This document shows, piece by piece, positions 35,668 to 45,504 of a stretch of 64,000 nt of DNA. A program made the position numbers and the translations under genes. The number at the start of each line of letters is the position of its first letter. Position 1 is the stretch's first letter. This DNA is from Ananas comosus (lineage: Eukaryota > Streptophyta > Magnoliopsida > Poales > Bromeliaceae). Location of the stretch: positions 2,788,144 to 2,852,143 of the forward strand of contig NC_033629.1 in assembly GCF_001540865.1 (NCBI RefSeq). Direction: 5' to 3'. The notes beneath the pieces are model-generated. The model had not been told where the DNA came from and did not search any database. It was given only the letters and a program-made list of their open reading frames with translations.

Positions 35668-36205
35668 CGGCTATTATACTCTTATGAGTACGATCGCCCT
35701 CGTACTTATAAGTTGTTTTCGATGATAGAGCCTCCGAATCGACAATCCACACCGTTAAACATTATTTAGAGCATTTAAAACTGCTAGAAATCAAATTTCA
35801 TAATTTTTTGACCTCATTTACTTTACGATCAAAAGCTCACAAAATTGACAATTTTTAACGGCCGGTATGAGATACTTGCTAGTTTAACGGTGTAAAAAAA
35901 TTGGAATGGGTTGAATTTTTGATAAAAAATTTTATTCACTACCTAGATAAAGATCAATAACTCCGATCTTAAATTGAAGCATCCGATCATCCATTTTTAG
36001 GATGTCGCTCAATTTTGACCGTTCATTTTATGCTCGTTTGATGGACTTTATTATGATTTCGAAAAATTACAAAATTTATTTTTTGGAAGTTTCAAATGCT
36101 CTAGATCATATTTAACGGAGTGGATTGTCGATTCGAAAGCCCCATCATCGAAAACAACTTATGAGTACGAAAGGCCCAATACTCATAAGAGTATAGTAGC
36201 CCTAC

Positions 36206-36206
<1 letters not shown>
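35665..36206. mobile_element. Fold-back MITE, long form, copy 4
   Basis: About 540 bp; the left end tccggctattatactcttat mirrors the right end 'cataagagtatagtagccc', with inner arms 'gaatcgacaatccacaccgtta' mirrored. A CT/TA microsatellite follows (36207-36283). Confidence 0.75.

Positions 36207-36283
<77 letters not shown>
36207..36283. repeat. (CT)n(TA)n microsatellite
   Basis: CT run followed by a TA run at the right end of the fold-back element. Confidence 0.9.
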
Positions 36284-36286
<3 letters not shown>

Positions 36287-37289
36287 GGGGTAAAATGTTA
36301 TCCCTTAGCTAATTGTGGTTAGCTTTTTAAATTTATGATTATCTAAATTTTGATAACATACGGATATATTTATACATTTATAGACGAAAGGACTTACTGA
36401 GAGATAAATCTAATAACATAAGTTTTAAAGGAATATATATTTATGATTTGATATTTTTTAGGGAGTCATATGCAATCATTCCTTTTTACAATATTTAATT
36501 ATTGTAAAATAATTAAATATTTTTTTATATGAGCAATGCTATCTGTACACCTATAAATAAAGTGTGAATCTTATACCTTAGTTATTTAAAGACTAATATC
36601 ACTTACTAATTTTATTAATCTTTTTTTAGTACTAAAATTTTTTTAAAAAAATTTAAAAAGTTAAATGAATGGGCGTAAATCATGCACCCTAAACGATAGA
36701 GTGAAGAGATAACATTTTTATTCCAAAACACCCTTATAACTCTTCAAAAGGTCCTCTAATTTGTGGTTAGTACAACTTGGACTAGTCCTAAGTTTGTTCT
36801 AATTTGCCTTTTAGTCCTTGAAATTGCAAAAATGTACAAGGTACAAGTTTGGTATGCACCAAAAATTTTCATTCACAAGTAATTAAAGAAGCACAAAGGA
36901 ATTAAATTTTTTTTTTTAAAGGACCATTACAAATCATTTTCAAAGAAGTCCATATCAATGTAGGCCCATTTGGATGGATATGAAGTGAGAAATTAAATGA
37001 CAAAGAATCAATAGGTCACTAATTAGATTTTAGTGTAAAATGCCCTGTTGAAACTTTTTGAGGGGAAAAAAAAATGTTGAGTAGTTTATAGAAAAGGCTA
37101 AAAAGGAGATTAAAGACATTTAAAAATAGCTCTAAGACTATATTTCATATGGAAATAAACTGGGGACAACAAAGTTTAGTCCCGTCATTCCGCCAAACGG
37201 CTCAAAAAATAGTCAGAATAATTATTCCGGTCAAACTGAACTATTCTAGATAATTCTAGAATAACTCGAAAATAATTGTTCCACCTTTT

Positions 37290-37876
37290 TGTTGGCTTAA
37301 ATGGGCCAGGATCTTGCCCTGTGGCGGGAGGCCATGTGGGCCGAGTCATGTTCGAAATGGCGTAAGGCTGGGTTGGGCCGAGTCATGTTCGAAATGGCGT
37401 GAGGCTGGGTTGGGCCGAGTCATGTTCGAAGTGGCGTGAGGCCAGGTGGGCCGAGTCACAATCGAGACCCGTGGGCGCTGTTTCTGTACGCTTTAAGTGA
37501 ATTGGTTGCGTATTTCTAACAGCTTGAGCTTTTGGGATTAATGGTTAGCGCCAACGATCCGACAAGTGGTATCAGAGCCAGAGGTCACGGGTTCGATTTC
37601 TGCATGCTGCAAATATGTGCAGGTGCTGGAGGGGGGATTGTTGGCTTAAATGGGCCAGGATCTTGCCCTGTGGCGGGAGGCCATGTGGGCCGAGTCATGT
37701 TCGAAATGGCGTGAGGCTGGGTTGGGCCGAGTCATGTTCGAAGTTGCGTGAGGCCAGGTGGGCCGAGTCATAATCGAGACCCGTGGGCGCTGTTTCTGTA
37801 CGCTTTAAGTGAATTGGTTGCGTATTTCTAACAGCTCGAGCTTTTGGGATTAATGGTTAGCACCAACGATCCGACA
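37290..37876 (+). mobile_element. Complete TRIM retrotransposon (miniature LTR element)
   Basis: A 587-bp element flanked by the 5-bp duplication ctttt (37285-37289 and 37877-37881). LTR1 is 37290-37564 (275 bp) and LTR2 is 37639-37876 (238 bp). Both start tgttggcttaaatgggccag and end 'aacgatccgaca' (TG...CA). Between them are only 74 bp: the primer-binding site tggtatcagagc (37567-37578), matching the 3' end of initiator tRNA-Met, and a purine tract ctggaggggggat (37625-37637) right before LTR2. The LTRs differ mainly by one 37-bp unit: ggccgagtcatgttcgaa occurs three times in LTR1 and twice in LTR2. It encodes nothing, so it must have moved using enzymes of another element. Confidence 0.93.
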
Positions 37877-38521
37877 CTTTTTACTTGAATAAGGTTATTC
37901 TCATATTTGTATCTGGCTAATTAAAAATAAAAAATATATATAATCATGGTTTATACTTGGCTCAATAAAATAAATATAAAAATTATTATTATTATAAATA
38001 ATTATTATTATTTTATTTTAAATTTTCAATGTTTAAAATAATAATAATAATAGTAATCATTGTTATTGTTATTACTAACAGAAGTACTACTATAATTATT
38101 ATAAATAAAATAACAAAATATATTATTTTGCATGATTTATATATAATTTTTTTTATTATTCTCTACTATTCTTGAAATAACTATCAAACACATTTTAAGC
38201 TATTCTTAAGAATAAAAAAATCTTTAACTAAGTACAATTTTGAACTTATTCTTGTATATCCTAGAATAACTAATTATTTCAAAAATAAAATTATTTATTC
38301 CTATCCCTAAGTTTTGGCCAATTGATTCACTGGGATTGTCTTAGGAAATGACAAAACATATCCCTTGTATCTTCCAATCATATTAAACTATTTCAAACCT
38401 AACATATTTATCCTGAGTTACAGCAATTGCATTAATTATAAGTGTGGTGTAGGATTGTTCCCACAACTTGCACTTATCCCAAAATAACTCCATTTTTTAA
38501 TGAACGAAACACAACAGGAAT

Positions 38522-38935
38522 TAGGGATGCAAATGGGGCGGATCCGATCCCCACCTCCTATTCCGTTTACTTTGTAGGTCGGAGCTAATTTATAGCAATC
38601 TAGCCAACTAGTACTAATAACTTGTTAAATTTAAACCATCGATCTGTTGGAAATGCTTAAAGCTTTGTTATTATTATTAGGATATCTAATCTTTTATAAT
38701 TTCAATTATAGTTTTTGTTTCATCTGTCAGATATTAAATTAATAGAGTGTCACAGAATTCGAGACAACTCGTCTTTTATCTTATTTTTGACCCCCACTTA
38801 CTATCCATTTGGGATAGCTTGGGCGTAAATAATTTTTCGATGGATATTTTATGAGTCGGTGTGGATCAAGGGAAGGAAGAGTTACCCTACCTTTCACTCA
38901 ATTTTCATAACGGATGAGGATGGATTAAGAGTGGA

Positions 38936-38971
<36 letters not shown>

Positions 38972-39044
38972 GACCCACACTTACCCCTTTTTTTGAGGGT
39001 ATTGGGGCCGGCACTCCATCAACCCGGATCCATTTGCATCCTTA
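38522..39044. mobile_element. hAT-like MITE
   Basis: The ends tagggatgcaaatgg and 'ccatttgcatcctta' are inverted repeats of the hAT type. The flanks acaggaat and acaagaac match at 6 of 8 positions, a worn 8-bp duplication. It holds an ATT microsatellite at about 38938-38970. Confidence 0.65.
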
Positions 39045-40048
39045 ACAAGAACAACAAAAAATTAAATTCTCTTTCAAAATATTTCTAGGGTAAACTTGGA
39101 TTTGCTTCCTTGTATTTTAGCATATTTTTATTTTGCCATATTGTAATTCAAAAAATTATTTTGTTTCACCGGTGTAACTTATCGTAAAATTGAACCATAA
39201 AATGCTATTTTATGGGAGGGTACAATATAGAAAATTTTATATCCTGCACTTTACCACTTTGTGGTTTAAAAAAGTATTATTTTACTATCCTATACAGCAA
39301 TAGGCTCTTATAGTAAAATAAATATAAAATTACAGAGTAGTTAAGTATAATTTTTCAAATCAGACAGTAATAAAAGAAAAATACGCTAAACTATGGAAAG
39401 AAAATTAAAGGTTAGTCTCCAAGTACAGATCTCCCAAAAAAAAAAAAAAAAAAAAAAAGGGTTAGTAGACTTTTTTCAGCTCCTCTTTTTTTTTTGTTGG
39501 AGAAAAAAAAAAAAAAACTTAGCTATAGGTGTGATGTAGTAAGGCGTCAAAAAAGAGTCGAAATGAAAAGAAAAACAAGTATAAGAGAGAGGAAAACCAA
39601 AAAAAAAGACAGTTTAGCAAATTAATCCCTTTGAACAAAAATTTTTCGATATTCAAAAGCACCAGCAGGAGGTTGTCGCCTCTCTTCTGAAAGATAACAT
39701 TGTTTCTCTCAAACCCAGGTTACTCGAGATGACAGCTAGGGAGGTAAGACTTTTTTCACTTATGTGACTTCTCTGATGCTTGCTAATATGCCTCATAAAT
39801 CTCACACACCTCTCACCAAAATAACAGTGTAAGGTTCGACCTGTAGATTAGTTAGGAAGAATCTGATATAGACGCTACGAGCCAGATAGATGGTCCACTA
39901 TCTTCTGCTCGCTTTCACATATTACACGTATTTGGTTGACGATGCAATCATTCTTTTGTATGTTATATATTGTTATAACTCGTTTTCTTAGCACAAGTCA
40001 CATAAAAATCTCCATTTTATCGAAATTTCAAATTCCAAATTTTAATAA

Positions 40049-40482
40049 GGGAAAACTTCAAAAACCCCCCCTGTGGTTTCACACTTTTTCATTTTAGTAC
40101 CCTGTGGTTTGAAGTGTATCAAGTTAGTACCCTGTGGTTTCTCACTTTATCACTTTAGTACCCTGTGGTTTAAAATGTATCAAGCTAGTACCCTGTGGTT
40201 TTGCACTTTATCACTTTAGTACCCTGTGGTTTCACACTTTATCACTTTAGTACCTTGTGATTTAAAAAACTATAGGATACTAACTTGATACAAAATTAAA
40301 ACCACAGGGTACTAAAGTGATAAAGTGCAAAACCACAGGGTACTAACTTGATACACTTTAAACCACAGGGTACTTAAGTGATAAAGTGAGAAACCACGGG
40401 GTACTAACTTGATACATTTTAAACCACAGGGTATTAAAGTGAAAAACATTGAAACCACAAGGGGGGTTTTTGAAGTTTTCCC
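40049..40482. mobile_element. Mutator-like MITE, fourth copy with expanded arms
   Basis: The ends gggaaaacttcaaaaaccc and 'gaagttttccc' match the 7281-7637 family. Each arm has extra copies of 'tatcactttagtaccctgtgg'-type units, making a long imperfect hairpin. The flanks ttttaataa and taataataa match at 7 of 9. Confidence 0.8.
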
Positions 40483-41727
40483 TAATAATAATGAAGTAGT
40501 CCCTTATTTCACTGTTGCTGGGGAAGCTGTATAGGAGTTTAACCAAAAACTTTTGATCAACCGCCCCTCTCCACTCGATCTCATCAGGTCTATTTACTTA
40601 TATATGTTAGTAATCAAATACTAAAAGATAAAAACAAAAAGATAGAGAAAAAAAAAAATCTGTTTGACATATTAGCAAGGAGACATGGATTAGAAAGTCC
40701 ATTTCATGGGAGATAATTCCTAACTAGTTGATTTTTTTTTTTTTTTTTTTACTTTTAAGGAATAATTGTATACTATTGTTACAAAGAATAAAATATTAAT
40801 AAAATATAAAAATAGCATACAAAGATCATATTATAAATAAAAAAAATTTAAATAAAAAAGGCTAAATTATGATTAAAAAATTAATAATTCAAAAGTAATC
40901 AACCGTGTTAAAAAAAAAAAAAATTGCATATTAAGAAAAACTTTGCTTGTCTAAGCTTTCACAATAAAATTATTAAATAGAAATGGTATAGCAATTATAC
41001 CATATCAAAAGAGCATCAAACTGCAATAGTCAATCAAAAATCTGTCGTCACCACCATGATCGCTACCATGCGTTATTTCTAGATTAGAAAAGAGATCGAC
41101 TCCTAAATAAAAAAATCTATTGAGAAAGAGCTTTTAGAAATAAAATAGGGGATTAGGTTATCGAAATGTCCGAAGATGGAAAAATAGAAAGTGGTGAAGG
41201 AGAGGATAAGAGAGTGCTATAGATGATGGTTTTGGATCTCACTGAGAAGGTGTAAGGATGATGGAATACAAAGGGGATGAAAAAAAATATGATGGGATGC
41301 AAAGAGATGATGGAAAGGGAGCCAATTAAATATGCAACTTTAATAAAAGACTATATAGGGATAATATATTTAATGACTAAACCTTGTAATAATAAATATA
41401 GAATTTTACTACTTCTTAGACATGCATATACAATTAAACCCTTTTTTTTTCTTTTTCTTTCTTTTTTTTTTTTCTGTGTTTGGTTCCACCCACAACTAGA
41501 CATGGCAACCAGATGGGTTGAGTGAACCGCAAATGGTTTATTATACCTGTAAATTATATGGATATGGATAAAATGTATCCGTAAATTTTTTAGTAGTTTA
41601 CATCCTTATCTATGTCTGCCCTTGGGCAGGTAAATCAGTATGCTGGTTACTCACAAGATATTTGTGTTTATACTTTTCAAATACAATAAATAAACACACA
41701 AGCGCGCACACACACACACATATATAG

Positions 41728-41952
41728 AGTCCGGCTAGGATACTATCGATAAGCATCAAGCACTTGGTGCTATCGAGTTTTCCATCATTAGATTTAATCC
41801 TTTGATCATTTTCACCCGTTAGATTATACTATTTAACTGACAAGTCACTCAACCCTAGGAGACCCACATGAGCCTAGTCGTACATTTCTTCATCCAACGA
41901 CCAAAAACCTCATAGCACCAACAGTTTGGTACTGTTGATAGCATTCCAGCCT
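41728..41952. mobile_element. Short fold-back MITE, copy 6
   Basis: Starts gtccggctaggatactatcg and ends 'gttgatagcattccagcc'. A (CA)n(TA)n tract precedes it and a TA tract follows. Confidence 0.65.
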
Positions 41953-41970
41953 TTATATATATATATAGAG

Positions 41971-42577
41971 CTAGGCTCCGTACTTTCAAGCACGGAAGCC
42001 TCCATACTTTCGAAAGCACGGGAGACCTACTCATATGGAGCTAGGCTCCTATGCTTTCGAAAGTACGAAGGCCTCCTTACTTGTAAGTTATTTTCGATGA
42101 TGGGATATCCGATTCCGCGATCGGTTTCGTTAGACATGATCTATGCTATTGGAACTATGTAGAAACCAAATTTCATAATTTTTTGACTTCGTTTGCCTAC
42201 TGAACGAGTAGTCTCAAAATGAACGGCTGAAAATAAAAATATTATAAAAAACAGTAATAAAAGACTCAAATTTCAAATCGGAAGTATTATTCTTGCTCTT
42301 AATGTTAAGTAGAATTTTCTATTAAAGTTTCATGTAATTTGGATACTTCTACACCGTTGAACTTAAAAACGTGTCACATCGGCCGTTAAAATAATCATTT
42401 TTGAGATCCTTTGATCACTTGGTAATAATGTCGAAAAATTATGAAATTTGGTTTCTAGATAGTTTTAATAGCGTAGATTATTCCTAACGGAACCGATCCT
42501 CGAATCGGATGTCCTATCATCGAAAACAACTTACAAGCACGGAAGCCTCCGTACTTTCGAAAGCACGGAAGACCTAC

Positions 42578-42578
<1 letters not shown>
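41971..42578. mobile_element. Fold-back MITE, long form, copy 5
   Basis: The arms 'cgaaagtacgaaggcctcc' / 'ggaagcctccgtactttcg' are inverted repeats. The left end is duplicated: 'gagctaggctcc' occurs at about 41968 and again at 42038. TA and GA tracts flank it. Confidence 0.65.
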
Positions 42579-42609
<31 letters not shown>

Positions 42610-43792
42610 ATTAGGCTACTATACTATCTATAGTACCGGAACTCCGGTACTATAGTCTTGTTTTCGATTTGAGGGTGTTCAAATTAATGATCCACACTGT
42701 TAAATATGATCTAGGGTATATGAAGTTCTTAAGAATAAAATTTTAGTTTTTTTCGACATCGTTTACTTAGTAAATAAATTATGTCAAAATGGACGGTGAA
42801 AATTGAATAATCTTTAAAATTTGAGTATAGAACTTTTAAATTCAAGATCAAGAATGTAACCTTAATTTAGATAGTTTAAAATATTTTCTATCAAAATTTG
42901 AAGAAATTTTGATTCTTCTACACCGTTAAACTCCAAACTCGCCATAGTAGCTTTTGAAAATTGATAATTTTGAAATAATTTGATCATAAAGTAAATGGCT
43001 AAATTACAAAAAACCCCCCGTCAAAATTCGCTTTTTCACTTCCCTCCCTGTCATTTAAAAACCTACAATTTGCCCCTTTGTAAAATGAAAAATATGCACA
43101 GGGGGGTACGGTGTGAACTGTGATGACAAAATGACCAGTTTGCCCTTCGCCATTTTCGTCTTCTCCCTCATCCTCCTCATCCGTGGACTTGATCGGCCGC
43201 GGTTCGCCCCTCGATTGGCCGCGATTTCTTTCAATTTTCTTCTCCACATGCTCCCCTTCTCCTCCTGTACCCTCGTCGCCCCTCGATTTCGGCGACAGTA
43301 CGGAGGAAATCGAGGTGGGCGTGGATGGAGAGGTGGCAACGGCAACAAGGGCGAAATCGAGGCGGCGGAGGAGGGCGAGGGGGTGGTTGTGGGCGCAGAC
43401 AGAGATGTGGGCGAGGGCAAGGCAGTGGAGGAGGGCGAGGCGGCGAGGCGGAGGAAGCGACGCAACAGGAAAGAAGGCGGAGGGGTATTTTTGGCATAAA
43501 AAAATATTTATAACGGAACCCTAACGGATCACTAACGGTAGGGGGTGAAGTGCACATTTTTCATTTTACAAGGGGGCAAAATGTAGGTTTTTAAATGACA
43601 GGGGGAGAAAGTGAAAAAACGAGTTTTGACAGGGAGATTTTCTGTAATTTAGCCTAAAGTAAATTATGTCGAAAAAATATAAAATTTTATTTCTAAAAAC
43701 ATGTGGATCGTTGATTTGAACACCCTAAGATCGAAAACGAAACTATAATACCGGAGCCCCCCGATACTATAGATAGTATAGGAGACTAGCTC
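42610..43792. mobile_element. Fold-back MITE, long form, copy 6, interrupted by a Mutator-like element
   Basis: The left arm starts aattaggctactatactatc and the right arm ends 'gatactatagatagtatagg'. Removing the insertion at 42997-43654 rejoins 'cataaagtaaat' to 'tatgtcgaaaaa', which restores the arm found in the copy at 15675-16135. The element lies between (GA)n and (TA)n tracts. Confidence 0.75.
42997..43654. mobile_element. Mutator-like MITE nested in a fold-back element, GC-rich cargo
   Basis: About 658 bp with ends ggctaaattacaaaaaacc and ctgtaatttagcc, flanked by the perfect 10-bp duplication taaagtaaat (42987-42996 and 43655-43664). The arms match the 21862-22421 element. The centre (about 43130-43490) is unlike the arms: it is GC-rich and coding-like in base use, and looks like captured host DNA, as in Pack-MULEs. 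Open frames across it are low-complexity and no domain is recognised. Confidence 0.8.
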
Positions 43793-43809
43793 TATATATA
43801 TATATATAG

Positions 43810-44037
43810 AACTAGGCTGGAATTCTATCAATAGCACCAAACTATTTGTGCTATTGATTTTTTAGCCCTTTGATTAAGAAATGGATGATTGGGATGATGT
43901 GGGCCCCCTAGGGTTGAGTGAGTGGTTGGTTGAATAGTATAATCTAACAGGTAAAAATAATCAAAAAGTTAAATCTAACGGTAGAAAACTCGATAGCACC
44001 AAATCTTTGGTGCTATTGATATTATTCCAGCCTAACT
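43810..44037. mobile_element. Short fold-back MITE, copy 7
   Basis: Starts aactaggctggaattctatc and ends 'gctattgatattattccagcc'. Compared with copies 3 and 5 the core is in the opposite orientation (cctagggttgagtgagtggt). A TA tract lies to the left. Confidence 0.65.
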
Positions 44038-44574
44038 ACACATTTTTTAGTCAGGGACTACAAAATTAATAACACCACTAACTTAGTGCTATTGATAATA
44101 TTCCAACATAATTCTATATATATATATTAAAGGATCAAATATAACTTATTGCTTAAAATATCATTACATATAATAAATAATATATAAATTATATATAAAA
44201 ATATTTTACATGTAGGCCAAGCCGCCGAAGAATGGTAGAGCGATGCAGCGGGAGAGACTGAGAGACTGAACAGTAGAAGACGTGGCCTTAGCCAAAAAAA
44301 AAAAAAAGAGAAACAATTAGATTTAAAATTTTTAAAAATAAATAGACAAACTAATGTATTTTAATTAAATTAAAAAAATATATATGCAAGTATTCATAGA
44401 CACCGACGTATTATCCAAAATATCCACAATTTTAACGGGTACTCACCCGCTTCACCTATAATTTTTTATATAAAAAAAAATATCGGTACTCATAAATTTG
44501 TGGATGGGTAAGCAGTGTTTATGGGTGGAGATTGACAGGTCTACCCACAATTAAAAAAAAAAAAACATTTGAAC

Positions 44575-44607
<33 letters not shown>

Positions 44608-44654
44608 TGCTTGATTCTACATAAAATACGGTTCCAGTGAAAAGCAGCTTTTAC

Positions 44655-44660
<6 letters not shown>

Positions 44661-44726
<66 letters not shown>

Positions 44727-44727
44727 N
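44661..44727. repeat. (TA)n(GA)n microsatellite ending at an N
   Basis: Long TA run, a short GA run and one ambiguous base at 44727. The length is unreliable. Confidence 0.9.
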
Positions 44728-45445
44728 TTTTCACTATCAAACCAAACAGAATATGCCTCGAAGGAAAATTTAAAAAAAAAAGAAAAAAAAAATGTAACGC
44801 GGCCAAATGCACACTAAATTTCCCACTAGTCGATGTAAAAAGGAAATAAGTGAAACAACATGGCATATATTACAAAATCAACATGACATAATATAACAAA
44901 AAGGGTTGAAGTTAAACAAATCGGTATCGCTAAGCTGTTAAACTACAGGGGAATAGCTTAAGCTCTTCTTCAATTGCCATGATTCTTATCCTTCAAAAAG
45001 AAATAGGGCTTCTTCATTTAAAAACAACCATATATTAGTGTTAGGCCATTACGGAATTACATTCACCTGATTACTTTAACCTGGGCAAATAAATTGTCGC
45101 CTAATGATTGTTTCAAGCGACGACGAGAGGCTGCGAGACGATTTCCCCCTATCGGCATGAAGGGCAAAGGCAACTTAGAGGAAATTCTTCGAGATCAAAC
45201 CGCTGTGTCCTTATCATCCTTCGAGTTCAACTCCTCACCGTAAACAAAGAGAGACAAATTTATTCACGACGTCGATAAAACCGTATTATGAAAAGGGTGC
45301 AAACAACACAGAACTAAAACATATCTCCGGATTAATAAGTATGTAGCATAGTGAAAACGTAGTCTTAAAAGATCACGGTATGAGGATTAAGGGAAAAGAG
45401 GAAGAAGATTTGAGTGAAGAAATTCGTATTAACAAGGCAACTCAC

Positions 45446-45504
45446 CAGAATATCCAACAGATGCTGTAGCAGAGACCAGGGTGACAATTGATCCAAAACT
45501 CCGG
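45446..45504 (-). other. 3' UTR exon segment with a downstream splice donor
   Basis: After the hnRNP Q-like stop codon (45507-45505) the exon continues to a good donor, ttctg|gtgagt, at 45446/45445. The last intron may therefore lie in the 3' UTR, about 60 nt past the stop. The acceptor was not placed with confidence. Confidence 0.4.

Larger units (their letters stand above)
31641..45445. other. Gene-free repeat block
   Basis: No gene is supported in this 13.8-kb stretch. About a third is covered by the listed mobile elements; the rest is AT-rich unique or unassigned sequence with poly-A/T runs. The part from about 44900 to 45445 is likely the 3' UTR region of the hnRNP Q-like gene. Confidence 0.6.

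Noticed and set aside
37561..37585. tRNA gene signal (ggtatcagagcc)
   Set aside because: Only the primer-binding complement of the tRNA 3' end is present; there is no cloverleaf.
37532..37714. 60-codon plus-strand frame
   Set aside because: It crosses from LTR1 through the primer site into LTR2 of the TRIM element and is chance coding.
37300..37880. Simple tandem duplication or CRISPR-like array
   Set aside because: TG..CA ends, a tRNA-Met primer site, a purine tract and a 5-bp target duplication show it is an LTR-type element; plants have no CRISPR arrays.
43055..43557. Several overlapping Pro/Arg-rich frames on both strands
   Set aside because: They run through the inverted arms and GC-rich cargo of a transposon and are low-complexity, so they are not called as genes.
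45195..45250. Possible extra C-terminal exon of the hnRNP Q-like gene (reads ELNSKDDKDTAV then stop)
   Set aside because: No AG/GT combination keeps this frame from the preceding exons; the in-phase route stops at 45505.
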